Below are positions 41,774 to 49,884 of a stretch of DNA of 64,000 bases, piece by piece. Each line of letters begins with the position of its first letter. Position 1 is the first letter of the stretch. This stretch comes from Clostridiales bacterium (GTDB lineage: Bacteria; Bacillota; Clostridia; Saccharofermentanales; Saccharofermentanaceae). Location of the stretch: positions 99,204-163,203 of the forward strand of contig JAFZBN010000017.1 in assembly GCA_017561715.1 (NCBI GenBank), read 5' to 3'. The position numbers were made by a program, and so were the translations under genes. The notes under the pieces are model-generated. The model was not told the DNA's origin, ran no database searches, and was given only the letters and a program-made list of their open reading frames with translations.

Positions 41774-42919
41774 TTAAGAAAACTCCGGAGCGTATTCTGC
41801 GCTTGCAACAGCCTCATCCATCTCCGCCTGGAACTGCTTGTAAGCGATCTGCTTTTTCTGATCTTCGTCTGCTTCTTCCTTACCGACGAAGTACATTACG
41901 TGATAACCATAATCTATTTCAACGATATCAATGTCACCGACATTATGAGAAGCGAAGCACCAATCTTCGAACGGCTTGACCATCTGACCGAGATTTACTC
42001 TGTACTGTCTTGCCTCACCGGCTTCACCTGCTGCGACAGCGGCGTCTGCCTTTGTCTGCAGATCCTCGAGACCTGTGACGGATTTCTTCAGATCTTCGGC
42101 TCTCTGCTTTGCCGTAGCACACTCTTCGTCAGAAAGCTTTTCACCTGTTTCCAGACTGATCGTCGGGAAAAGAACGTGATAAACGACCGGAAGAAGTGTC
42201 TCGCCTTCAGCGAACGGATAAACATCAACGTAATGCTGCATGGACAGAGTGACCAGTTCATAACGCTGCATAACGGAACGCATACCGTCAACGGTCGCGT
42301 CCGGTCCGTACCATGACTGCAGATACTCATCAAGAGTCATGCCGTACTGAGCAGCTGTCTCCTCGGTTTCGGTAAATGTTCTTTCGATATTCGAAAGAGT
42401 CTCCTCGCTGAGTTCCAGATTATTCTTCTGTGCGTATTCGAGGAGGAATGCCTCACCCTGCAGATCGAAGATGACCTGCTCGCCCAGGTAATCCTTTACC
42501 TTCTTCGAATCGGTCAGATCACCGTTCATGTCGATGAAGCCGGCAGCTGTCATCGGAATGGATCCCCAACCTGTTGTCATCAGCTGGACATACTCATTCG
42601 CGAAGTAGTAGTTGTAATCCAAAGTAGTGAACTGCATGCCGTGGATCTTGACCGTCTTGTTCATCTCGGCGATCGCAGCCGCGTCGTAGTTGTTCTCGTA
42701 TGTCATCTTCATCAATGTCGTGCCATCTGCGGATCCGTTCGGATCAACTGTTCCGGAACCTGTGTCCAACGGAAGAGTAAGACCGGAATCAGACTGGCTC
42801 GCGCCGGAAGAACTTGTTGCGGAAGAAGCCGCATACTCAGAGCTCTTACAGCCGGAAAGGCATACACCGCTCATCAGGCACAAAGCCAGGACTGCAGCGC
42901 TGATACGTAACTTTTTCAT
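41774..42919 (-). CDS. PrsA-like foldase lipoprotein (SurA/parvulin type)
   Basis: 381 residues. Lipobox LSGC (Cys24) in MKKLRISAAVLALCLMSGVCL. A Ser/Gly-rich linker leads to a helical SurA-N-like region (residues 95-240, TLDYNYYFANEYVQLM, YGMTLDEYLQSWYG) and a degenerate parvulin-like half (VVYHVLFPTI, DEECATAKQRAEDLKK, YRVNLGQMVKPFEDWCF, DIVEIDYGYHVMYFVGK). Such proteins help exported proteins fold outside the membrane. Peptidyl-prolyl isomerase activity cannot be judged by eye. Starts at an ATG with a GAGAGGAAAAG site. No operon partner. Confidence 0.8.
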   Translation of the reverse strand: MKKLRISAAVLALCLMSGVCLSGCKSSEYAASSATSSSGASQSDSGLTLPLDTGSGTVDPNGSADGTTLMKMTYENNYDAAAIAEMNKTVKIHGMQFTTLDYNYYFANEYVQLMTTGWGSIPMTAAGFIDMNGDLTDSKKVKDYLGEQVIFDLQGEAFLLEYAQKNNLELSEETLSNIERTFTETEETAAQYGMTLDEYLQSWYGPDATVDGMRSVMQRYELVTLSMQHYVDVYPFAEGETLLPVVYHVLFPTISLETGEKLSDEECATAKQRAEDLKKSVTGLEDLQTKADAAVAAGEAGEARQYRVNLGQMVKPFEDWCFASHNVGDIDIVEIDYGYHVMYFVGKEEADEDQKKQIAYKQFQAEMDEAVASAEYAPEFS

Positions 42920-43074
42920 AAGTCTTTTCCTCTCTTTTTCTGTTCGGCTTTTTCCTCGCCAAAAGCACCGCCGAACATGCGTAGAATTCTATAACAGGGG
43001 CATTATACCACAGGAAAGCCCCTGATACACTAATTTTTTAGTTATATAGGGAGTTTGTCGGTAGCTCTATCAAA

Positions 43075-43839
43075 TTATTTCAGGTCGATATAGATCGGGC
43101 AGTGATCGGATCCCATGACGTCGGACATCATCTCCGATTCGGCGATCTTATCCTTATGTGCCTCATCTACGAAGAAATAGTCGATACGCCAGCCGACGTT
43201 TCTGTCTCTGGCAAAAGTCTTATAGGACCACCAGGTGTACTTCTCCGTAACGTCCGGATAGAGCATGCGGAAGGTGTCGACCAGTCCTTTTTCCGCGAAA
43301 TGATCCATATATACTCTTTCCTCCGGAAGAAATCCGGAAATCTTGCTGTTTGCTTTCGGATTGGAAAGATCAATCTCTTTGTGCGCCGTGTTGACGTCGC
43401 CGCAGACAAGCACCATACGGCCTTCGTCCATCTGCTTTTTCACCTTCTCGAGGAAGCAGTCGTAAAAGCGCAGTTTGAAGTCCACGCGCTCCGGGCCCTG
43501 TCCGCCGTTCGGGAAATAGATGTTGTAGAGGATGAAGTCACCGAAGTCCAGTTCGATCGTTCTTCCTTCATGGTCGAATTCATCCGTGCCAAGTCCGTAC
43601 GAGACCGACACGGGTTCTTTCTTCGTATATACACAGGTTCCGGAATAGCCTTTTCTTTCCGCGGAGGAAAAGAAGCTCTTGTAGCCCGGGATGTTCAGAA
43701 GGGTGTCGTCGAGCTGATCGACGGATGCCTTTGTTTCCTGGATGCAGAGCACATCCGGGTCGAGTGCTTTTACCGTATCGAGAAAGCCTTTTTTCGCTAC
43801 GGCACGGATACCGTTTACATTCCAACTAATTAACCTCAT
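43075..43839 (-). CDS. xth: Exodeoxyribonuclease III
   Basis: 254 residues, the standard length. Motifs: LISWNVNGIRAVAKKGF, CIQETKAS (metal-binding Glu), YSGTCVYTKKEP, LVCGDVNTAHKEIDLSNP, WWSYKTFARDRNVGWRIDYFFV and SDHCPIYIDL (active-site Asp-His). It repairs abasic sites and removes 3' blocks. The start has a GGGGAAATG context, and a TATAAT-containing promoter lies in the 160-bp divergent gap with the asparaginase-like gene. Confidence 0.95.
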   Translation of the reverse strand: MRLISWNVNGIRAVAKKGFLDTVKALDPDVLCIQETKASVDQLDDTLLNIPGYKSFFSSAERKGYSGTCVYTKKEPVSVSYGLGTDEFDHEGRTIELDFGDFILYNIYFPNGGQGPERVDFKLRFYDCFLEKVKKQMDEGRMVLVCGDVNTAHKEIDLSNPKANSKISGFLPEERVYMDHFAEKGLVDTFRMLYPDVTEKYTWWSYKTFARDRNVGWRIDYFFVDEAHKDKIAESEMMSDVMGSDHCPIYIDLK

Positions 43840-44002
43840 GTTAACATTTCCCCGCTATTTCTTTTATCTTTCTTGTGTATTATATCAGACAAATTAAAAA
43901 TCATTGCGATATAATGGAAATATGAGTGATCGGTCTTTTCCGCGGGGACGGAATCTTCCCCGTTTTGAAAGCCGCGATTTCCGGAATTTGGAGGTGCGTC
44001 AC

Positions 44003-44998
44003 ATGGCAGATTTGAAGAAAGTCCTGATGGTTTTTACCGGTGGAAATATCTCTACCCGTCTATCTAAAAAAGCACTCGAGCTCGGCACGGCTCCGTTCGC
44101 TGTCCTCGATGCCGCCGGAAAGTTCGGCAAGGATTTCACGATCATCGAGCCTGTAGACGTCTGCTCCGAAAACTTCACCCCGCCGATGTACAAGGTGCTT
44201 TTCGATTCCATGAAAAATGAACTGGATAAGGGCGGCTACGGATGTGTGCTCGTTGCGCACGGCGCCAACACAATGGCATATACGGCTCAGCTTGCGGACC
44301 TTCTGCTTTCCGGTTATGAGATCCCGATCGTATTCTTCGGATCTAAGATCGCTCCGACGGAAGAAGACAGCGATGCCGTTACTAACCTGAAAGCCGCCTA
44401 CGCGCTGGCCATGGAAGTCGACAAGGGCGTTTATGTCGTCGGAAAAGCAGCGGACGGCAAGATCTATGTCCACTACGCGGGCTACATCATGACCCCGAAC
44501 AGAAAAACCGACGACTACGCAAGTTATAAGAACCGCGTCGCCGGCAAGATCTCCGGTAAGAAGTTCATTCCGAACGAGGGCGTAGTTCCTCCGGAAGAAT
44601 GCCCGAACGCCATGAAGAACCTCCGCGCGCTGGGCAAGCTCATGACACTTCCGAAGGAAGATACTATCCTCACGATCGGCGCACCGGTCTGCATCAGTTA
44701 CGATAACTACAGCATCGCGCGTTCCGACTATAAGTATGTACTGCAGCGCCTCCACCACGACGGCACCGTCAATACGCTTTCCGAGGATAACCCGTTCTCG
44801 ATCCTTTACCTGAAGAAAGCCTGTGACCACTACGGCAAGCAGGTATTTGTCGCTCCGATCGACAGCGCGATGGTTCCGTCTCCTTCGACCAAGGCGATCC
44901 TTGCCGCCAAGATCAGACCGCTTTACGATATGCCGCTCGAAGCCGCATGGGCCTACCTGATGCTTTCGACCTGGCTCGGGAAGCTCATCAAAAAATAA
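44003..44998 (+). CDS. Asparaginase/glutaminase-fold protein with altered active site
   Basis: 331 residues; start at 44003 (MADLKKVLMVFTGGNIS) with GGAGG nine bases upstream. A TATAAT box lies at 43910-43915. The fold matches type I/II asparaginases: first loop VFTGGNIS, second loop VLVAHGANTMAYTAQLADLLL, FFGSKIAPTEEDSDAVTNLKAAYA, TPNRKTDDYASY. In active enzymes the first motif is TGGT and the second HGTDT. Here the nucleophile Thr is Asn (GGN), and Thr89-Asp90 become Ala-Asn (HGANT), so normal hydrolysis is doubtful. The Lys of the triad seems kept (NRKTDD). It may act on another substrate or be a sensor. Monocistronic; followed by hairpin element B. Confidence 0.75.
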   Translation: MADLKKVLMVFTGGNISTRLSKKALELGTAPFAVLDAAGKFGKDFTIIEPVDVCSENFTPPMYKVLFDSMKNELDKGGYGCVLVAHGANTMAYTAQLADLLLSGYEIPIVFFGSKIAPTEEDSDAVTNLKAAYALAMEVDKGVYVVGKAADGKIYVHYAGYIMTPNRKTDDYASYKNRVAGKISGKKFIPNEGVVPPEECPNAMKNLRALGKLMTLPKEDTILTIGAPVCISYDNYSIARSDYKYVLQRLHHDGTVNTLSEDNPFSILYLKKACDHYGKQVFVAPIDSAMVPSPSTKAILAAKIRPLYDMPLEAAWAYLMLSTWLGKLIKK

Positions 44999-45005
44999 TC
45001 TAAAC

Positions 45006-45083
45006 ATAGCCGAAAGATAAACTATGTCGCTGGTCCTCGGACTTCGTCCTGCGGAATCGCTCCTTAAGTTTTCTTTCGGCTAT
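45006..45083 (+). repeat. Structured hairpin element, copy B
   Basis: Outer stem ATAGCCGAAAG (45006-45016) with CTTTCGGCTAT (45073-45083), extended by AAACT/AGTTT. Inside is CGCTGGTCCTC (45028-45038), an apical hairpin GGAC-TTC-GTCC (45039-45049) and TGCGGA (45050-45055). Same core as copies A and C with a different apical stem. It lies 8 bp behind the asparaginase-like gene; a T run is missing. Confidence 0.7.
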
Positions 45084-45263
45084 TGTTATAGAAAAGAGGA
45101 TTTCTTGACGAGCATTCCTTGAGGTTGTAAAACGCCTGTTTTCAGCGGCTTGCGGGCAAATGTGAAGAAAATGTGTTCAAATATGAAGTGGTCTTCACTT
45201 TTATTATTTCTGCGTTAACAGAATGATGATTTCTTTTGACGAACACATCGATATAATGACAAT

Positions 45264-45411
45264 GGAAGCGATTGATAGGGACGCTTTCAGGGAAGCTTGT
45301 TGAAGAACCCGGATTTTGAGTTTGTTATTAGGGTTTGAGCTGACCATCCGATTAACAACAAAGTGCTTCATAATAACTCCGGGCAGTCTTTCTACAAAGG
45401 CTGCTTTTTTT
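45264..45411 (+). ncRNA. Candidate stand-alone small RNA ending in a strong terminator
   Basis: A gene-free 520-bp stretch between the asparaginase-like gene and proB carries promoter-like boxes (TTGACG at 45236-45241; GACAAT at 45258-45263, spacer 16; a TATAAT also at 45252-45257) and, about 150 nt on, an intrinsic terminator. Possible helices: GGAAGCG/CGCTTTC early on, GAAGCTTGTTG (45292-45302) with CAACAA...GCTTC (45356-45369), CGGAT/ATCCG, and alternatively CCCGG/CCGGG with GTTATTA/TAATAAC. The alternatives exclude each other. No plus-strand gene follows. The size is like 6S RNA, but I did not recognise 6S, SRP, RNase P or tmRNA signatures. Identity open. Confidence 0.45.
45383..45411 (+). 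terminator. Rho-independent terminator of the candidate small RNA
   Basis: GCAGTCTTT - CTAC - AAAGGCTGC followed by seven T. One G-U wobble in a 9-bp stem. Confidence 0.85.
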
Positions 45412-45433
45412 ATCCTGCAAAAACAATACTATT

Positions 45434-45510
45434 GTGAAGAAACGAAAACAAAGGCGCCGGTCCTCGACGTTTTCGTCTGCGGAACCGCGCCTTCTGTTTT
45501 ATTTCTTCAC
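45434..45510 (-). repeat. Structured hairpin element, copy C (3' of proB)
   Basis: Imperfect outer stem GTGAAGAAA...AAAACA...GGCGC (45434-45457) with GCGCC...TGTTTT...TTTCTTCAC (45489-45510). On the plus strand the core is CGCCGGTCCTC (45455-45465), apical hairpin GACG-TTTT-CGTC (45466-45477), TGCGGA (45478-45483). It sits 13 bp past the end of proB and may terminate it on the minus strand. Confidence 0.7.
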
Positions 45511-45522
45511 TTGTAGGATCGC

Positions 45523-46347
45523 TTATTTGCGCGGGACAAAAAGAGTTCCTATGTCTTCGCCGTCCAAAATGTCCTCGAGGATCTGGGACTGGGAGCCCTC
45601 GGCAATAACACCTGCGATGCCGTGATCCATCAGCATGCTCATCGCGAGGATCTTCGTCTGCATTCCGCCGGTTCCGAGTGCGGATCCTGCGCCGCCTGCT
45701 CCCTTGATCAGTTCATCACTGACCTCTGTAACGACAGAGATGCGCTTTGCATCCGGATTCTCTTTCGGATTGCTGTCATAAACAGCATCGATATCGGAAA
45801 GGATGATCAGAAGATCAGCGTTTACGACACGTGCAACCAGTGCGGAAAGTGTATCGTTATCGCCGAATGTACCTGCGTGAGGCATCTCGGCAGTGGATAC
45901 GGTATCGTTCTCGTTAACAACAGGCAGGATGCCCTTTTCGATCAAGGCCTCCATGGTATTGCTGATATTCGTTCTTGTGATCGGATCGTCGATACCGTCC
46001 TTCGTCAGAAGGATCTGGGCAACGACACGGGAGTATTCCGCGAAGCAGCGGCTGTAAACGTTCATGAGCTCGCACTGACCGACAGCAGCTACCGCCTGCT
46101 TGTCACGCATCTCACTTGGACGCTCCGGCAGATCCAGGCAGCCGACACCAACGCCGATCGCACCGGATGTGACGAGTACTACTTCTCTTCCGGAATTCAT
46201 GAGGTCTGCGATCGCTCTGGCCAGACGGTCCATGTTGCGCATGTTCATGCGGCCGTTTTCGTACGTGATAGTAGACGTACCGACTTTAACGACGACACGC
46301 TTTGCCTCGGTTATAAGATGACGACCCTGTCTCTCTTCTTCGCCCAT
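45523..46347 (-). CDS. proB: Glutamate 5-kinase
   Basis: 274 residues, without the C-terminal PUA domain seen in longer versions. It phosphorylates glutamate, the first step of proline synthesis. Motifs: RVVVKVGTSTITYENG (ATP lysine), VLVTSGAIGVGVG, NENDTVSTAEMPHAGTFGDNDTLSALVA (substrate site), ILSDIDAVYDSNPKENPDA, and GAGGAGSALGTGGMQTKILA. The ATG has GAGG at 8-11 bases. proA is not next to it. A TTGACA lies about 35 bp upstream. Confidence 0.94.
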   Translation of the reverse strand: MGEEERQGRHLITEAKRVVVKVGTSTITYENGRMNMRNMDRLARAIADLMNSGREVVLVTSGAIGVGVGCLDLPERPSEMRDKQAVAAVGQCELMNVYSRCFAEYSRVVAQILLTKDGIDDPITRTNISNTMEALIEKGILPVVNENDTVSTAEMPHAGTFGDNDTLSALVARVVNADLLIILSDIDAVYDSNPKENPDAKRISVVTEVSDELIKGAGGAGSALGTGGMQTKILAMSMLMDHGIAGVIAEGSQSQILEDILDGEDIGTLFVPRK

Positions 46348-46441
46348 TATCAGACCTCAATTTCTAAACTTACATTTGATGCTGCGCTGTCAAATCCTTA
46401 TTACAGAAACATCGCAGCACCAAATAGAATAATCTCTTCCG

Positions 46442-46470
46442 CGTTAAATTGCAATGGTTTATGTTATAAT
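46442..46470 (+). promoter_or_regulatory. Promoter of the potD-like gene
   Basis: Perfect TATAAT at 46465-46470 with a weak -35 (GTTAAA, 46442-46447) 17 bp upstream, in the divergent gap with proB. Confidence 0.6.
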
Positions 46471-46527
46471 GTGCGTGTTAATCGGGTAGTTCTTTTCCCT
46501 AACATGGGATCAGGAGGGGTAGTGTTA

Positions 46528-47649
46528 GTGAAAAAGTTTTTCGGCTTGACGCGTCGTATCGCCGCTTTAGGATTATCAATTGCATTGATCTCGTCCGCTT
46601 CTGTTCTGACGGGCTGTAACGCTCGCCGCGAGCTGGTCATCTACAACTGGGGCGATTTCATCGCGGAAGATACCATCATCAATTTTGAAAAAGAATATCC
46701 GAAATATAAGGTCGTGTACAGGACCTTCGAGGACAACGAAGACATGTACCCGAACCTCGATAATTCCTACGACGTCATCATCCCTTCCGAATACATGGTG
46801 ACCCGTCTTCTTCGAGAAAACAAACTCCGAGATCTCGACTGGAGCAAGCTCCCGAACGTTGAAAAATACATGGATCCGATGTTCCGCTCCGTCACATATT
46901 CTACGGAAAAAGCGATCAATGACGGAATGCTCAACTACGCGATCCCGTATCTTTACTGCACCGTTGGTCTCATTTATGACGCCAACCGCGTGGAGATCCC
47001 GGAGGATACCACCGACCCGAAAGAGATCTGGGGAGTGCTTTTCGATCAGCAGTATCGCGGACAGATCGGCATGTACCGAAGCATGAGAGAATCCATCGGC
47101 GTCGCGCTGAACTACTGCGGATACAGCATCAACTCCATCGATGATAAGGAGCTTGCTGAAGCAAAAGAAGTCCTGATCGATCAGAAGACACGAGTCGCTC
47201 CGGCACTTGGCATCGACAACTTAAAAGACAAGATGGCAAACGGTGAACTCGCCGCGGCCGTCGGCTGGAGCGGTGACCATCGCGTCATCGAAGAGCGCGT
47301 AAAGAAGTCCGGTAAGAGCAATGATATCGATATCCGCTTCATCCTGCCGAGCGGAAGTAACTGGTCGATCGACATGATGTGCATCCCGACGAACGCCAAA
47401 AACGTCGAGGGCGCGCACGCTTTCATCAACTACATGTACGACCCGGACGTAGCTCTCGCGAACTGCAAGTTCGTCGGCTATTCCACGCCGAATACCGCCG
47501 CGCGTGAGATGCTCGATCCGAAGATCGCCAATAACCCTTGTTACTACCCGGACGAAGCGACTTTCGCGCAGCTTGAAGTGTACTATTCTTCCGAAGACTA
47601 CGAGAAGAAATACGAAGAAGTCTGGGAAGCCGTCGGCGCCACCGTATAG
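46528..47649 (+). CDS. potD: Spermidine/putrescine-binding lipoprotein (PotD-like)
   Basis: 373 residues, GTG start at 46528 with GGAGGGG eight bases upstream; the reading frame is open far upstream, but that part is a shadow of proB. Lipobox LTGC at about residue 26. Typical polyamine-binding features: ELVIYNWGDFIAEDTIINFEKEYPKYKVVYRTFEDNEDMY start, YDVIIPSEYMVTRLL, WGVLFDQQYRGQIGMYRSMRE, INYMYDPDVALANCKFVGYSTPN. The potABC genes are not in the window, so it is an orphan binding protein. A membrane protein follows 6 bp downstream. Confidence 0.88.
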   Translation: MKKFFGLTRRIAALGLSIALISSASVLTGCNARRELVIYNWGDFIAEDTIINFEKEYPKYKVVYRTFEDNEDMYPNLDNSYDVIIPSEYMVTRLLRENKLRDLDWSKLPNVEKYMDPMFRSVTYSTEKAINDGMLNYAIPYLYCTVGLIYDANRVEIPEDTTDPKEIWGVLFDQQYRGQIGMYRSMRESIGVALNYCGYSINSIDDKELAEAKEVLIDQKTRVAPALGIDNLKDKMANGELAAAVGWSGDHRVIEERVKKSGKSNDIDIRFILPSGSNWSIDMMCIPTNAKNVEGAHAFINYMYDPDVALANCKFVGYSTPNTAAREMLDPKIANNPCYYPDEATFAQLEVYYSSEDYEKKYEEVWEAVGATV

Positions 47650-47655
47650 TGCTCT

Positions 47656-48171
47656 ATGAAATTCGAACCCATTGAAAAACGAAACGACAAGGATAATTCG
47701 ATCCTGTTTTATCTGCGATCGTCACTGATCCCCGTATTCGCCGACTTTGCCATCAGCTGCTGCCTGGGATTTTTATACTTTTACAGCGACATGACCACGA
47801 GGACAGGACGCTTGATCGGTCTTCTGTCGTTCGGGTTCTGGCTCATCGCATTTGCCGGATTCATGTTTGCGCTTCTTGCCCGCATATGCACACTGGTCTT
47901 CGTTACGAAGTTCCGTCTCTATGGTCAGATCTACCGCTTTCTCCCGTCAAACAGAAGGATCGAGATCGCTCTTTCCGAGATCAAAGACGTCGAGGTCAGA
48001 GCCACGATCGGCACCAAGGTCTTTCGCTACGCGCACCTGATCATCCACCCGTATAACGGCAAAAAGATCTTCCTGCGAAACATAAGAAACGCAGAAGAAC
48101 TCGCGATCATTATCTTAAAGCTTCAGGATAAGCTGCAAAAAGGACAAAGCAAGGAAAAGAACAAAGCGTAA
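47656..48171 (+). CDS. PH-like domain membrane protein
   Basis: 171 residues: two N-terminal helices (SSLIPVFADFAISCCLGFLYFY and LLSFGFWLIAFAGFMFALLA), then a bacterial PH-like beta domain (TLVFVTKFRLYGQIYRFLPSNRRIEIALSEIKDVEV, LIIHPYNGKKIFLRNIRNAEELAIII) and a Lys-rich end. Such YdbS/YdbT-like proteins are poorly known. It is coupled to the PotD-like gene by its short spacing, and no separate promoter is seen. Confidence 0.78.
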   Translation: MKFEPIEKRNDKDNSILFYLRSSLIPVFADFAISCCLGFLYFYSDMTTRTGRLIGLLSFGFWLIAFAGFMFALLARICTLVFVTKFRLYGQIYRFLPSNRRIEIALSEIKDVEVRATIGTKVFRYAHLIIHPYNGKKIFLRNIRNAEELAIIILKLQDKLQKGQSKEKNKA

Positions 48172-48174
48172 AGA

Positions 48175-48711
48175 TCAGCGCAGTTCTTCGCTGCTGTGTG
48201 CGCCATAGCCTCCACGCATATCAAAGATCATATCGATGAGGCTTTCATAGTAGGTGATGAACTCGTCGTTTCTGATCATATCGATGATCTGTTCGCGGCT
48301 CGCCCATTTCACGGCCTGCACTTCTTCCTGCTGTAAGGTCAAAGCTGCCGGATCCAGGTCCTTTTCGAGCATATAGAAATCATCGAATCCGTGTTCCCAG
48401 TTGATGGTGAATCTCGGAACGACGTTTGTGAAATCCACATCCAGTCCGATCTCTTCCAAAAGCTCTCTGTGCGCGGCATCCTGAGATGTCTCGCCGGACT
48501 GTGAGCAGCCGCCCACGGAAATGTCCCACAGGTTCGACCAGTCGGCTTTGAACGGCTGGCGCTGCTGGATCAGCATCTTCCCTTCCGAATTGAAAATACA
48601 GATATGTACGACCATGCGGAACTGTCCTTCCGCAGGCTTTTGTCCGCGTGTGACGACCTCACCTGTTTTCACGCGGTGAATATCATATGCGTCCCATTGT
48701 TCTTTTCCCAT
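48175..48711 (-). CDS. NUDIX hydrolase
   Basis: 178 residues; start at 48711 (MGKEQWDAYDIHRVKTGEVV) with AGAGG upstream. The Nudix box GGCSQSGETSQDAAHRELLEEIGLDV fits GX5EX7REUXEEXGU. The N-terminal part (RGQKPAEGQFRMVVHICIFNSEGKMLIQQRQP and WDISVGG) resembles the isopentenyl-diphosphate isomerase-like NUDIX subfamily. Substrate undetermined. Convergent with the PH-domain gene, 3 bp away, and 69 bp past the GH43 gene. Confidence 0.9.
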   Translation of the reverse strand: MGKEQWDAYDIHRVKTGEVVTRGQKPAEGQFRMVVHICIFNSEGKMLIQQRQPFKADWSNLWDISVGGCSQSGETSQDAAHRELLEEIGLDVDFTNVVPRFTINWEHGFDDFYMLEKDLDPAALTLQQEEVQAVKWASREQIIDMIRNDEFITYYESLIDMIFDMRGGYGAHSSEELR

Positions 48712-48739
48712 AGTGAAACCTCTTTGTTTCAAATGAAGA

Positions 48740-48763
48740 AGCGTTTCCTTTTCGGGAAACGCT
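48740..48763 (-). terminator. Hairpin between the GH43 and NUDIX genes
   Basis: AGCGTTTCC / GGAAACGCT 9-bp stem, 6-nt loop, followed on the minus strand by TCTTCATTTG; a weak T tract. Confidence 0.6.
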
Positions 48764-48779
48764 CCGTGTCGAGTCTTTC

Positions 48780-49751
48780 TTACTTCTCGTACGGTTTGAT
48801 GGTCTGGATCGTACCGTCCTCGTTGTACTTGAGTTCCGTGTACTTGACGCAGCGGCGGTGGTTGATGCCGTTGCTGAGCTCGCAGTCGTGATAGAACAGA
48901 TACCACTTGCCCTGATACTCAACGATCGAGTGGTGTGTCGTCCAGCCGATTACCGGTTCCATGATGCGTCCTCTGTATGTGAAAGGACCGTCCGGATTCT
49001 CAGATGTCGCGTATACGAGATAGTGTGTCGTACCTGTCGAATAGGAGAGGTAATAAAGTCCATTGTACTTGTGCATCCACGGACCTTCGAAATATCTTCT
49101 GTCCTCATCCTCAGCGAGAAGCGGGTTGCCGTTCTCGTCCAGGATCTCAAGGTGCTTCGGCTCGGTCTTAAAGGACTTCATGTCGTCGTTAAGTTCCGCG
49201 AACATCGGTCCGAGAGCCTTGTCTTTTCCGACCGGGCGAGGTGTGTTCTCATCGAACTTACCTGTCTGCCACATCTCGAGCTGACCGCCCCAGAGGCCTC
49301 CGTAGTAGATGTAGGAACGTCCGTCGTCATCTACGAGGACTGCCGGGTCGATACTGTAGGAACCCTCGATATAGTTGTCTTCCGGTGCAAAAGGACCTTC
49401 CGGCTTATCGGATACTGCGACACCGATACGGAAGATGCCGTCCTTGTCACGAGCCGGGAAATACAGATAGTACTTGCCGTTCTTATATGCGCAGTCCGGA
49501 GCCCACATCTGCTTGCTGACCCACGGAATGTTCTTCATGTGGAGCGCTTCGCCGTTATCCACGCAGTCTGCGTCGAGATTATCCAGAGAAAGGATGTGGT
49601 AGTCTTCCATTCTATACTCGTCGCCATCGTCGTTATCCTCGCCGTCGTGCGGGATATCGTGGGACGGATAGACATAGATCTTACCGTTAAAAACATGTGC
49701 AGAAGGATCTGCGGTAAAGATATGTGTTACTAAAGGAGTTCTTTCTTTCAT
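48780..49751 (-). CDS. Glycoside hydrolase family 43 (arabinofuranosidase/xylosidase type)
   Basis: 323 residues, cytoplasmic (no signal peptide). Start at 49751 (MKERTPLVTHIFTADPSAHVF), with AGGAAAG about 12 bases upstream. Five-bladed propeller features: THIFTADPSAHVFNGKIYVYPSHD with the catalytic base Asp, MWAPDCAYKNGKYYLYFPA, SIDPAVLVDDDGRSYIYYGG (pKa-modulating Asp), RRYFEGPWMHKYNGLYYLSYS with the acid Glu, and MEPVIGWTTHHSIVEYQGKWYLFYHD. It would cut arabinose or xylose side chains from imported plant oligosaccharides. No other CAZyme gene is close. Confidence 0.92.
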   Translation of the reverse strand: MKERTPLVTHIFTADPSAHVFNGKIYVYPSHDIPHDGEDNDDGDEYRMEDYHILSLDNLDADCVDNGEALHMKNIPWVSKQMWAPDCAYKNGKYYLYFPARDKDGIFRIGVAVSDKPEGPFAPEDNYIEGSYSIDPAVLVDDDGRSYIYYGGLWGGQLEMWQTGKFDENTPRPVGKDKALGPMFAELNDDMKSFKTEPKHLEILDENGNPLLAEDEDRRYFEGPWMHKYNGLYYLSYSTGTTHYLVYATSENPDGPFTYRGRIMEPVIGWTTHHSIVEYQGKWYLFYHDCELSNGINHRRCVKYTELKYNEDGTIQTIKPYEK

Positions 49752-49884
49752 GGCGATTCTCGCTTTCCTTGAATTTCCTAACATACATAATAATATCACA
49801 CATCAACGCACTCGAAACCACACTTTTTTGCATTCCGAGAGTCAAATGACGCAAAAAACGCGTTTCAGCGAAGCATTTTTCGCA

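Noticed and set aside
45264..45411. Known riboswitch or 6S RNA assignment for the small RNA
   Set aside because: I compared it by memory with TPP, FMN, SAM, glycine, purine, c-di-GMP, ZTP, THF and guanidine signatures and found no match, and no gene follows on that strand. 6S was considered on size alone, which is not enough to name it.
45622..46527. Upstream extension of the PotD-like frame
   Set aside because: The 300 extra codons lie antisense to proB and lack homology; the lipoprotein signal begins at the GTG at 46528 behind GGAGGGG.
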